Positions 27,901 through 36,246 of a DNA stretch of 64,000 nucleotides are shown one piece after another. Position 1 is the first letter of the stretch. Each line of letters opens with the position of its first letter. Below the pieces are notes generated by a model. It saw nothing but the letters and a program-made list of their open reading frames with translations, searched no databases and had not been told where the DNA came from. Location: positions 186,001 to 250,000 of the forward strand of contig NZ_JABTCF010000004.1 of NCBI RefSeq assembly GCF_014596745.1, written 5' to 3'. Source of the stretch: Maribacter aquimaris. Its GTDB lineage: Bacteria > Bacteroidota > Bacteroidia > Flavobacteriales > Flavobacteriaceae. The translations under genes and the position numbers were made by a program.

Positions 27901-27949
27901 AGACTTTGTTTTTGACTGTTTGGTTGTTGTTTTTATTATCAATAGTAAA

Positions 27950-28684
27950 TTAAACCAGAGCGCCATTAGCACCGATTACCTGGCCAGAAATCCATTTTGA
28001 ATCATCGCTGGCCATGAACAGTACTACTTTGGCGATATCCAAGGGTTTTGCCAATCGGTTAAAAGCATTCATGCTACTGAGCATATCAATAAATTCCTGT
28101 GATTTTCCTTTTAAGAACAATTCCGTCTCTGTGGCACCTGGGGCAATCGCATTCACAGAAATCCCCCTCCCGATTTCCTTGGAGAATACACGGGTCATTT
28201 GCTCAACGGCCGCCTTGGATGCCGAATAGAGCGCGTATGTCGGAAACATCAACTTTACCGTACTTGATGATACGTTTATAATGTTGCCATTGTCCGCCAA
28301 TTTACCATGTGCCTCCTGTAAGGTATTGAAAACACCACGTACATTGATCTCAAACTGCCGGGTAAAATCATCCTGGGTATTGTCCTTGATCGCTTTGGAT
28401 ATCATTATACCCGCATTGTTGACAAGCACATCGACTTTTCCATAGCGTGCTATGGTTTCATCAAACAGTTGGGTTACCTCTTGTCGGTCGCTTACATCGG
28501 CTTTGACACAAAAAGCCGTACCCCCACCTTCCATAATTTCCGCTACGGTTGCCTTAGCCTCGGCCTCACTATGGGAATGATTCACCACTACCTTGGCACC
28601 ATTTTTCGCCAAGAGCAAGGCGATTTCCTTCCCTATCCCCCTGGAAGAACCTGTCACTATGATTACTTTCTCATTTATTTCCAT
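27950..28684 (-). CDS. Short-chain dehydrogenase/reductase (SDR)
   Basis: 244 residues. Classical SDR signatures: TGSSRGIGKEIA (11-22) for the dinucleotide, NNAGIM (about 88-93), catalytic Ser in NVSSSTVK and YALYSASKAA (Tyr/Lys), and the C-terminal WISGQVIGANGA. It reduces or oxidises a carbonyl/alcohol with NAD(P)(H); the substrate is unknown. Nineteen bases after the DoxX-like gene. Confidence 0.92.
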   Translation of the reverse strand: MEINEKVIIVTGSSRGIGKEIALLLAKNGAKVVVNHSHSEAEAKATVAEIMEGGGTAFCVKADVSDRQEVTQLFDETIARYGKVDVLVNNAGIMISKAIKDNTQDDFTRQFEINVRGVFNTLQEAHGKLADNGNIINVSSSTVKLMFPTYALYSASKAAVEQMTRVFSKEIGRGISVNAIAPGATETELFLKGKSQEFIDMLSSMNAFNRLAKPLDIAKVVLFMASDDSKWISGQVIGANGALV

Positions 28685-28703
28685 CCTATGAATATTAACT
28701 GAA

Positions 28704-29078
28704 TTATTTGATTGTCTTTAATCGATATATAGATATTGCTGCCAGGATAATGGCTATGACCACAAGTACCATCTTAGGTTCCGGCCTTGCAAAAAATTCC
28801 AACCCTAAGGCCGTCAACATCATCGCCAATAAAAAGAGAAACGCAAATTTCCCCAGCATGGCCCTTTTAGTGAAAATGAACACAAGCAACACAATGGCCA
28901 AGCCCAGTTCCGAAAGCCCTGTAAAAACCCTAAAAATATCGGCATCAATTTTCAAGGCTTTCCCAAAATGCTCGAATCCCGCCTTACTTTGAGGTTGTCC
29001 CAATAATTTTGGTATCGCAAAAAATAACATCATAGCACTAGCCACAATATTGATCCATTGATTTTTAAGTATTTTCAT
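28704..29078 (-). CDS. DoxX-like membrane protein
   Basis: 124 residues with four membrane helices and the pattern NIVASAMMLFFAIPKLLG and FTGLSELGLAIVLL of DoxX-like proteins. First gene of the operon downstream of the TetR-type operator. It may work with the SDR in detoxifying reactive carbonyl or quinone compounds, which is an inference from the shared operon. Confidence 0.82.
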   Translation of the reverse strand: MKILKNQWINIVASAMMLFFAIPKLLGQPQSKAGFEHFGKALKIDADIFRVFTGLSELGLAIVLLVFIFTKRAMLGKFAFLFLLAMMLTALGLEFFARPEPKMVLVVIAIILAAISIYRLKTIK

Positions 29079-29200
29079 TTATTTCAGTGTTATTGATTTC
29101 ATTGTAATGACCCTATAATCGATACCTTGATTTCCACTCCCATGCCCTAGGGCGTACACGGCCATTCAACTTATTGTTCTCCCCGTTCAACATGTCCAAT

Positions 29201-29222
29201 AAACATACCTTATAGTATGTTT
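29201..29222 (+). promoter_or_regulatory. TetR-type operator before the DoxX-SDR operon
   Basis: Perfect inverted repeat with 8-base arms AAACATAC (29201-29208) and GTATGTTT (29215-29222) around CTTATA, between the TetR stop and the DoxX-like start. It shares the AGTATGTTT half with the element upstream of the TetR gene. Confidence 0.75.
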
Positions 29223-29232
29223 AATACCCATG

Positions 29233-29835
29233 CTAGGCGCTAATCTGTTTGATATACAATGAAAGTCCTGAGACATACTCATCCAAGATCAGATCATTGT
29301 CGTATAATTTACGAAGTCCACGCACCCCTTCGAAGGCACTTATCAAATAAACGGCAACCGATTTACTACAGATATCCTTCCTGACACTGCCCTCGGTTTT
29401 CCCTCTATCCAACACATACACCAAGGCGGATTTCCACTCTTCAATGATCCGTTTCAAAGCGTTTTGATAGGCAACTTCATGATCCCCAATTTCATTTATA
29501 AAATTATTGGTAGGACAACCATGCTGTTTTTCATATACCGTAAAGGACTTTAACCGCACGGAGAAAATGGTCTTCAATATTTCCAAAGCATCCCCGGAAC
29601 CATATAATGGCGCCACCATAGCCTCATAGACCCTTTTCTGCAATTTCAAACCAATGACCGCAAGTGCCAATGCTTTCTTATTTTCAAAATGATGGTAAAA
29701 AGCACCCTTGGTCAAGTTGGTCGCCTTCATTATTTTATCTACGCTCGTGGTTTTAAAACCATTTTCATAAAATAGCTTAAACGATTCGTTTAGAATTAAT
29801 TGCCTGGTAAGTTCTGACTTTAACTTTTGATCCAT
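29233..29835 (-). CDS. TetR family transcriptional repressor
   Basis: 200 residues. The N-terminal HTH is canonical: ILNESFKLFYENGFKTTSVDKIMKAT-like helix pair followed by TKGAFYHHFENKKALALAVI. The C-terminal domain has a Cys in GCPTNNF and is similar to the TetR_C group often paired with SDR and DoxX-like genes and sensing electrophiles. Palindromes upstream of its own gene and upstream of the DoxX operon indicate autoregulation and control of that operon. Confidence 0.92.
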   Translation of the reverse strand: MDQKLKSELTRQLILNESFKLFYENGFKTTSVDKIMKATNLTKGAFYHHFENKKALALAVIGLKLQKRVYEAMVAPLYGSGDALEILKTIFSVRLKSFTVYEKQHGCPTNNFINEIGDHEVAYQNALKRIIEEWKSALVYVLDRGKTEGSVRKDICSKSVAVYLISAFEGVRGLRKLYDNDLILDEYVSGLSLYIKQISA

Positions 29836-29855
29836 GGGCCAAAAGTATCCATTAT

Positions 29856-29873
29856 ATACTAGGTAGTATGTTT
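29856..29873 (+). promoter_or_regulatory. TetR-type operator upstream of the TetR gene
   Basis: ATACTA/TAGTAT inverted repeat (29856-29869) continuing into GTTT, 21 bases before the TetR start codon. It shares ATAC and AGTATGTTT at the same spacing with the operator at 29201-29222. Confidence 0.65.
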
Positions 29874-30028
29874 TTTTAAGAAAGGATTATGATTTTCCCT
29901 TGAATTCAGGAAAGCTTATGCCCTAAGCAGTTTAAAAGAGGAATCAAAAAAGTACCCGGAATATGACTTTGTCAGACAGGTATAAAGAATGCAACCTTAT
30001 GCGTATCGAACGGAAGCATACTGAACAA

Positions 30029-30748
30029 TCAAACGAGGAAATTGTCGTCCAGGTATTTCTGGAACTTTGGTTTGTATTGCTCACTGATGGGAATATAAAT
30101 ATTCTTATCAAAAACAATACGGTTACGCTCGACTACTGAAATTTTATCGAGATTTACGATATAGGATCGATGCACCCTCATAAAATGGTCTGAGGACAGA
30201 AAGCCTTCCATTTTTTTCATACTCATTAAGGCCATAATGGGCTTTTCGGTTTGTAGATGGATGCGTAAATACTCCCGCATGCCCTCGATATATTTAATAT
30301 CGGCTAGGTTGATGCGTAATATTTTATATTCCGACTTAATAAAGAGGAACTTATCGTTACTATGAACCTCGGTAGTTTGTTCCCCTGCTTGCACTTGTAT
30401 CCTGTCCTTGGCCTTGACCGCTGCCTTTAAAAAATCGCTATAGCCAATGGGTTTCAACAGGTAGTCGATGGCATCGACACGAAAACCTTCAATAGCATAC
30501 TCACTATAGGCCGTGGTGAAAATCACCTTCGGTGGATTGGTCAAGGATTTAACAAAATCCATTCCGTTCAAATCGGGCATATTGATATCGACAAACATCA
30601 AATCCACCTCGTTATCCTCCAGGAATGAAATGGCCTGTAGCGCACTCTCAAATTGATTTTCCAAAACAAGAAATGGGGTCTTTTCAATATAACTGGCAAT
30701 TTGTTTTAATGCCAAGGGTTCATCATCTATAGCAATACAGCGAATCAT
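30029..30748 (-). CDS. LytTR-type response regulator
   Basis: 239 residues. Receiver domain with the acidic pocket DDEP and phosphoacceptor Asp in MFVDINMPDLNG, Thr in IFTTAYSEYA and Lys in YLLKPIGY; a C-terminal LytTR DNA-binding domain carries DIKYIEGMREYLRIHL and FMRVHRSYIVNLDKI. Its start overlaps the kinase stop by four bases (ATGA), so both are co-translated. Target genes are probably the neighbouring envelope redox cluster, by proximity only. Confidence 0.93.
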   Translation of the reverse strand: MIRCIAIDDEPLALKQIASYIEKTPFLVLENQFESALQAISFLEDNEVDLMFVDINMPDLNGMDFVKSLTNPPKVIFTTAYSEYAIEGFRVDAIDYLLKPIGYSDFLKAAVKAKDRIQVQAGEQTTEVHSNDKFLFIKSEYKILRINLADIKYIEGMREYLRIHLQTEKPIMALMSMKKMEGFLSSDHFMRVHRSYIVNLDKISVVERNRIVFDKNIYIPISEQYKPKFQKYLDDNFLV

Positions 30749-31869
30749 AAGGGAATGTTTAGGGTTACCGAATATTTACCCCCAACATCAACGATATCAA
30801 GGCTATATGTCTTATTATAGATTAGATCCAAACGTTTTTTAATATTTTCAATACCAATACCTGAGGGTTCTTCCGCCTTTTTGGAATGGTTACTATTTTC
30901 AATCCTGAAATTCAATTGATCATCAGTAAAGGACATCGTTATATGTATAAACGAATCTTTGTTATAACTTATTCCATGCTTAAAGGCATTTTCCAACAAA
31001 GAAGTGAACAATAATGGCGGAATCGATTTATCCGGTATTACATTGGGAATGTCTACCTCAATAACCACCTTATCGCTAAACCGTAACCGCATCAATTCAA
31101 TATAACTTCGGATAAAACCGACCTCCTTGATTATCGGGGTGGATTTTTCCTCGCAATCGTACAAAAGATGCCGCATTAGATTAGAGAGTTTTATAATGGA
31201 TTCTTTCGCCTCCTCTGAATCAATATCGACCAAGGCATGGATGTTATTGAGCGTATTCATAAAAAAATGTGGACTGATCTGGTTTCGCAAAAAAGCCAAT
31301 TGGTTTTCCACATTCTCCTTTTGCAGCCTAAATTTCTCCTGCTCCAAATTCGCCCAGCGCATCGATATCTGCAGTCCTGCATCAAAACCCAACAAAAGAA
31401 TCGAAAGCATCAGGAAATTGGCATATGCCGGAATGGGTCCTTGATTATTCCGTACCGGATGATTTGGGGGAGGTAACTCCCTTCCAAAATTGGCTTCGGG
31501 CAGATTCTCCATCGGTCTATCAATCCTTTCATGTGGGGGAGGAAGTCGTTGGGGAATAACCGTATTATTAAAAAGGTAGGTAAGCATTGTTCCCGCCAAT
31601 ATCAGCACAAAAATGAGGCTAAAATAGAGGACTTTCTTCCCCTTGAAAAAGAACAAAGGCATTAACACAAAACGATGAACCAAAAAAAGTGCAAGTAGCG
31701 CTACATGATTTTTCCAAATATCAAATACATGAATCCAATTGATTTCATCCTCAAATTGACCAAACAATAAAGGGGAAGCGAACAAAACGATCCAAAAGGT
31801 AAAAATTACAAAAGGTTCAAAAAGACCGATCCGCTTAACAAAAGCCTTGTTCGTATTACTATCACTCAT
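30745..31869 (-). CDS. LytS-type sensor histidine kinase
   Basis: 374 residues. Four membrane helices in the first 170 residues, with a Pro-rich loop (about 112-145, PPPHERIDRP and ELPPPNHPV), then a coiled coil and the His_kinase domain: QISPHFFMNTLNNIHALVD with the phosphoacceptor His, N-box LLENAFKHGI and G-box GIGIENIKKRL. It phosphorylates the adjacent LytTR regulator. The Pro-rich extracytoplasmic loop could be the sensing element and matches the composition of several downstream products. Confidence 0.93.
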   Translation of the reverse strand: MSDSNTNKAFVKRIGLFEPFVIFTFWIVLFASPLLFGQFEDEINWIHVFDIWKNHVALLALFLVHRFVLMPLFFFKGKKVLYFSLIFVLILAGTMLTYLFNNTVIPQRLPPPHERIDRPMENLPEANFGRELPPPNHPVRNNQGPIPAYANFLMLSILLLGFDAGLQISMRWANLEQEKFRLQKENVENQLAFLRNQISPHFFMNTLNNIHALVDIDSEEAKESIIKLSNLMRHLLYDCEEKSTPIIKEVGFIRSYIELMRLRFSDKVVIEVDIPNVIPDKSIPPLLFTSLLENAFKHGISYNKDSFIHITMSFTDDQLNFRIENSNHSKKAEEPSGIGIENIKKRLDLIYNKTYSLDIVDVGGKYSVTLNIPL

Positions 31870-32017
31870 GTATTCTGTACTGTTTTTCGAAGATAATGAT
31901 TTCTAAAAGGCCTCGCATATTGAAATCAATAATTCTTTCTTGGTTGGTATTATAGGTTCCCCAAAAACTTTAATTCGGTTTTTGGATGTGCTTCAAATCA
32001 CAAGAAACACCTTACCC

Positions 32018-33814
32018 TTAAATTATATCGACACCTTCGTTCGGCCATTGACCGAAAGGTTGTTTTTCAAACTGCATACTGCCGTCTTCCCCTTTAAAGA
32101 TATTGATCCAGGCCTGCCAGTTTTCATTGTCCATTTCAGGATAATCCAGTCTATAATGGCTACACCTACTCTCTTTCCGCATCAAAGATGCCTTCAGTTT
32201 CATTTCGGCACTTACAATCATATTAGCTGTTTCGTGGGCCAATCGTAATTCATGAAAATTGGCTGCCCGTAACATCCCCATATGATGATCCCGTAATTCC
32301 TCTATATAGGCTAAAGCACCTTTCATTAAACTTTCCTTTTTGATATACAGTATAAAATTCGGAATCATGATACCTTGTAAGGTTTGGGTAACATAAGCCG
32401 GACTATACCCTGCCTCCCTTTTTAAAGGCGCCAAAATTTCCTCCTGAATTTCATTGATTTTAGGGTCTGATATTTTTATGTTTCCCACCTGCTTGCAATA
32501 CTTGGCGGCAGCTTTACCTGCAACCCCACCTTGGACCGCCGAGCCTGCCAATGACGAACCGATCTGCGTATAAATACCACCCGACATATAAGACCCCAAG
32601 GCATCACCTGCAGCATAAAGTCCGGGTATATTGGATTCACATTGGTCATTGATAGGCACCAACCCTTCCGATTTATGGATGGCCATTCCGGCAGAGGAGC
32701 CCCCTACCCTATCACCGTCCATTCCTGGAGGTCCTCCACCCTCTTTAGGAGGTTTTCCACCTCCAGGTGGCTTACTACCTCCCCTAGGAGGTCTACCTTC
32801 TTCCGATTGGGGACCCTGATTTTGCTGGGCATTTTTCCTATCAAATTCAGCTGGCGTATAGGGTCCTCCCGATACGGTCGTTTTGTTTTCAGACCCCGGA
32901 CCACCCATTTTCACAGGATTACCGGACGTATAGGCCATATAGTTCAAATCGACCCCAAGATCATGATGCACCTCAATACTAACCGTACTGGGTTTTTGTT
33001 CAAACATATTTCCCCAACCATCATAACTGGCCGCGGCATTTTCGGATTTCCCAGGATGGCCATCATTCCATTCCTTGCCGGTTACCTTGGCACCAATGTT
33101 ATAAGCCATTATGGTACCGTCATGGGTTAAATCCCCTATGGGGAATCCATTAGGTTTAAAACCACCTGCTCCAGTACATAGAATGACACTTTTTGCCTCA
33201 TAGATGATTACTTTCTGTTCATTGGTACTAAATCCGGCAGCCCCGACAATCTTTTCATCCTCTTTGATCAGATGGGTTACCACGATACGTTCCTGAACCG
33301 GTATGTTGCGTTCCTCAATAGGTTTACTAAAACTCTTATGATATACCGCTGAATCAAAGAATCCCCATGATTTCAGTTCATTTACCCGTGCCATTGAATG
33401 CTCCGCCATTTGTCTGGTATACACCTCATTATTACTTCCCATGGCCGAACGGGAAACTTTAGCAACAAATTCATCGATGCTCAATTTTTCATTACTGTGA
33501 TCATATGCAAATATTCCTTTGGCAAAAGGTGTTTGGCCCGAAGAGCCAAGACGGCCTTTCGAGACCATCATAACCTTTGCCCCTGCGTCATGGGCTTTTA
33601 CAGCTGCGAACAAACCGGCCATTCCACTACCAATGACCAATACATCCGTACTGAATTTATCCAGTCCCAATGCCTCAACATCGACCTCTGGACTATTCTC
33701 GGCCCATCCCATAGGCAATCCCATGGAAGCCAAGGCAACAGCACCCGCCGCACCACCGGCCAAGGCAATGAAGTTGCGTCGTGAAATACTCTTATTCTCT
33801 TTTGAACTAGACAT
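32018..33814 (-). CDS. Tat-exported FAD-dependent oxidoreductase of the FrdA/AprA type
   Basis: 598 residues. A twin-arginine signal (SISRRNFIALAGGAAG, Arg12-Arg13) directs export of the folded flavoprotein. The FAD Rossmann motif VIGSGMAGLFAA (about 60-71), CTGAGGF (213-219), the GLYAAGDALGSYMSGG second FAD segment and C-terminal SRCSHYRLDYPE are those of fumarate reductase/succinate dehydrogenase/APS reductase alpha subunits. A Gly/Pro-rich insertion at 329-368 interrupts the capping region. The gene overlaps the membrane protein by eight bases. Substrate unknown; the arrangement suggests electrons pass from ferredoxin through the membrane protein to this extracytoplasmic flavoenzyme, or in reverse. 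Confidence 0.87.
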   Translation of the reverse strand: MSSSKENKSISRRNFIALAGGAAGAVALASMGLPMGWAENSPEVDVEALGLDKFSTDVLVIGSGMAGLFAAVKAHDAGAKVMMVSKGRLGSSGQTPFAKGIFAYDHSNEKLSIDEFVAKVSRSAMGSNNEVYTRQMAEHSMARVNELKSWGFFDSAVYHKSFSKPIEERNIPVQERIVVTHLIKEDEKIVGAAGFSTNEQKVIIYEAKSVILCTGAGGFKPNGFPIGDLTHDGTIMAYNIGAKVTGKEWNDGHPGKSENAAASYDGWGNMFEQKPSTVSIEVHHDLGVDLNYMAYTSGNPVKMGGPGSENKTTVSGGPYTPAEFDRKNAQQNQGPQSEEGRPPRGGSKPPGGGKPPKEGGGPPGMDGDRVGGSSAGMAIHKSEGLVPINDQCESNIPGLYAAGDALGSYMSGGIYTQIGSSLAGSAVQGGVAGKAAAKYCKQVGNIKISDPKINEIQEEILAPLKREAGYSPAYVTQTLQGIMIPNFILYIKKESLMKGALAYIEELRDHHMGMLRAANFHELRLAHETANMIVSAEMKLKASLMRKESRCSHYRLDYPEMDNENWQAWINIFKGEDGSMQFEKQPFGQWPNEGVDII

Positions 33815-34466
33815 TTTTGATTGTTTTTTGTGTAGGTTGTTTGACTAAATAGGTTCGTAACAGATAGAAGATTCCACTTGCCACGGCGATCACATAGAAC
33901 ATCGTGAAAGCACTATTGATATGGCGACCCAAGGTAATGACATGCCAAGTGGCGGCAACGATAAAAACCACAGTCAAATAAGCGTGAAAGGTTCTCCAAG
34001 TCTTATATTTCAAATGCAGCTTAAACCTAAAAAACGAAGTGACCATAATCACCAACATTACCGTATAGGCCAGCATACCAAGAACAAGTCCAATAGTATC
34101 GAAAGTGGTTATCAATCGTATAAAGGCATCCATGGGAGACACCGCATCGTCGAAGAATTTAGGAAGTATGATAAAAAACGGATGCAGCATGATAACACTA
34201 ATAAATACATACCCTATGAGCTTGTGTATTTTCAATACATAGGACATCTTTACCTTCTTCACCAATCCCCTATTCGTTCTCGCCAAAAAGAATTGCGCCA
34301 ATAGCAAACTAAAGGCTAAAATGGTCAACAGGGAAAGTGAATCCATAAGTAAAGTCCGTTTGGGAAAATCCCCCAAAAACCACAACAACAACGGTAGACC
34401 GATAAACGCTACACCCAGTGACAACAACTTGAATATTTTTCTTTCTTTTTGCATGACTAACCCCAT
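33807..34466 (-). CDS. Ferric-reductase-like transmembrane (cytochrome b-type) protein
   Basis: 219 residues with six membrane helices. His residues in the expected helices (KIHKLIG, IMLHPFF, RTFHAYL, TWHVITLG) can ligate two b haems, as in the YedZ/MsrQ and NOX/FRE transmembrane domain. It starts at 34466, overlapping the ferredoxin stop, or at Met5 (34454). It probably carries electrons across the inner membrane between the ferredoxin and the Tat-exported flavoprotein. Confidence 0.85.
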   Translation of the reverse strand: MGLVMQKERKIFKLLSLGVAFIGLPLLLWFLGDFPKRTLLMDSLSLLTILAFSLLLAQFFLARTNRGLVKKVKMSYVLKIHKLIGYVFISVIMLHPFFIILPKFFDDAVSPMDAFIRLITTFDTIGLVLGMLAYTVMLVIMVTSFFRFKLHLKYKTWRTFHAYLTVVFIVAATWHVITLGRHINSAFTMFYVIAVASGIFYLLRTYLVKQPTQKTIKNV

Positions 34467-34672
34467 GATACGATTACAGGAATGGTTTTTTCCGGAGTAA
34501 GCGTAATCGCATCAACCGGACAATACAACCGACACAAATGACATATTTGGCAATCCTCCGGAAAGGTAATTACCGCCTTTTTGGTTTTTGGATCTAACCG
34601 AATAACATCGGTAGGGCAACTTTTAATGCACTCTTCACACCCTATACATCCGTTTATACTTTCAATGGCCAT
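34457..34672 (-). CDS. 2[4Fe-4S] ferredoxin
   Basis: 71 residues with two complete clusters, CIGCEECIKSCP and CQICHLCRLYCP, and no signal peptide, so it acts in the cytoplasm. The layout is similar to AprB-type and NuoI-type small ferredoxins. First gene of the three-gene electron-transfer unit, with coupled translation into the membrane protein. Confidence 0.93.
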   Translation of the reverse strand: MAIESINGCIGCEECIKSCPTDVIRLDPKTKKAVITFPEDCQICHLCRLYCPVDAITLTPEKTIPVIVSWG

Positions 34673-34864
34673 TATTAAGTGCTTTTACAATTTCTATATC
34701 AAAGTAACAGCACTTCCTTTCCAATTGAAAAAGGAATCGACAGACCAAGGGACTTTCTCAACCAAACGGGGAATCACAACAACAAAGGAATCTTGGTCGA
34801 TGCATTGGAATACTGATAGGAATATAAAAGGAGGATTCAACTTAAGGGTATTCCCCAATCGTCA

Positions 34865-35527
34865 TTATTGACGCTTGTAGACCAGAACAGGGCCTTTATA
34901 CGGGTTTAACCTCTTGTTGGTATAATAACGAAGTACAAAAAACAACACTAGTGTAAATACCAATAACACACTTACATACAGGAGATGCCCCCTATTCCAG
35001 GGGAAACCATCGGAAAGAATATATTTTCCATCCCTATTGACAATACACATGGAAAATTCATTGTCTGCGTTCAATATACTGCTCACATTTCCTTTTTCAC
35101 TAAAAAAGCCAGTTACATTTTGTTGGGACCCGTTTTCCTCAAAAACGTTCAGTTTCACGGATAATTCATCAAAATCCTTGGGAATGCCCTTAAGAACAAA
35201 ACGGACCTCTGCCTGTTGGCTTCCCAAACGGGCGTCTACAGGTAAAAGTGCTACCGAGACATCATCCGCTACCAAGTGGATATGTGTATTTAAATATTGG
35301 ATATACTTTTCTTTATAAGCCGCTATGGACAGCATCGATATATCCTCGGTACCGTAATATTTTTTCAACACCTCATAGGTACCAACCTGTGAAGCGGATA
35401 TATCCATGAACCAATCATTCCCGATCTTTTCGAAAATAATCGATGATGTATAAGGATTAAAGGCTTTGGCACTGGACATACCAAGGACCAAAGCCATGAT
35501 CAAAACAAATCTATTTACATTTCCCAT
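34865..35527 (-). CDS. Exported membrane-anchored protein, family not recognised
   Basis: 220 residues from Met at 35527 (MGNVNRFVLIMALVLGMSSAKA), which gives a normal signal peptide; the longer frame starts at 35572. The lumenal part (about 25-180) is mixed alpha/beta with IIFEKIGNDWFMDISASQVG. It resembles the exported-domain style of DUF6702/HupE-associated proteins but was not assigned. One C-terminal helix (about 187-207) ends in RYYTNKRLNPY. It lies between the ferredoxin and the PepSY protein; no known catalytic motif is visible. Confidence 0.75.
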   Translation of the reverse strand: MGNVNRFVLIMALVLGMSSAKAFNPYTSSIIFEKIGNDWFMDISASQVGTYEVLKKYYGTEDISMLSIAAYKEKYIQYLNTHIHLVADDVSVALLPVDARLGSQQAEVRFVLKGIPKDFDELSVKLNVFEENGSQQNVTGFFSEKGNVSSILNADNEFSMCIVNRDGKYILSDGFPWNRGHLLYVSVLLVFTLVLFFVLRYYTNKRLNPYKGPVLVYKRQ

Positions 35528-35617
35528 ATCATTCCCCTTCACGATTCCATCCTTGTAATCAACTTGTTTCATATAATCGTAATCCTACTTTTTACTTAGA
35601 CCTAGCCTAGGTTTTAT

Positions 35618-36139
35618 TTAAGACAAAAACACTAATAATACAGTTAATGCAACCCCTACAATCGACACATAAACCCCTTCTTTCAGGGTCTTGGTTTTCG
35701 GTTTGAACATAAAAAATGAGGACACGACAAAGAAGAACAATGACACCCCAAAAAATATATTCAACCAAAACAAGGGTTGATTCGTACTTGCCTTATGCAA
35801 TTGATTCAATTTCCTCAATACCGCCGGCAATTCATTTGAAGTATATTTTACATCCCCTGTTAGGCTGTTATATGTACCATTATCAAAATACTGGGTATTA
35901 TCCTCAACGTTGGAAACTTTTAAGTTTTTCAAATGCAATGCTTTACCCAATGCTTGCGAAGACAAACCAACCGCTACTTTTTTCTCGATCGTTTGTTCAC
36001 TTTTCAAAAAATCGGTCTCCCGGAATATGAGAATAATTCCACTAAAGGCATAAACTGCCATAATACCTGCCAAGAAAAAACCTAAATAGCGATGGACAAT
36101 ACGCATATAAAAGTTCATTGATTTTTTACCCTTCATCAT
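35618..36139 (-). CDS. PepSY-associated transmembrane protein
   Basis: 173 residues. The N-terminal IVHRYLGFFLAGIMAVYAFSG helix and a second pair of helices near 120-172 are typical of PepSY_TM proteins, which are often found with ferric-reductase-type electron-transfer components. A short PepSY-like domain lies between. His in VHRYLG and LHKAST may bind haem. Consistent with a role in the neighbouring redox unit. Confidence 0.78.
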   Translation of the reverse strand: MMKGKKSMNFYMRIVHRYLGFFLAGIMAVYAFSGIILIFRETDFLKSEQTIEKKVAVGLSSQALGKALHLKNLKVSNVEDNTQYFDNGTYNSLTGDVKYTSNELPAVLRKLNQLHKASTNQPLFWLNIFFGVSLFFFVVSSFFMFKPKTKTLKEGVYVSIVGVALTVLLVFLS

Positions 36140-36246
36140 TTTTTGTTTAAAACTCCCTTTTTAGACTGCTTTAATCCCTAATAGTTTAAAGTCGTCTGTT
36201 GGAATTTTACACTTTTTTTTCCTGATATCATATTCTAATAGAACCT

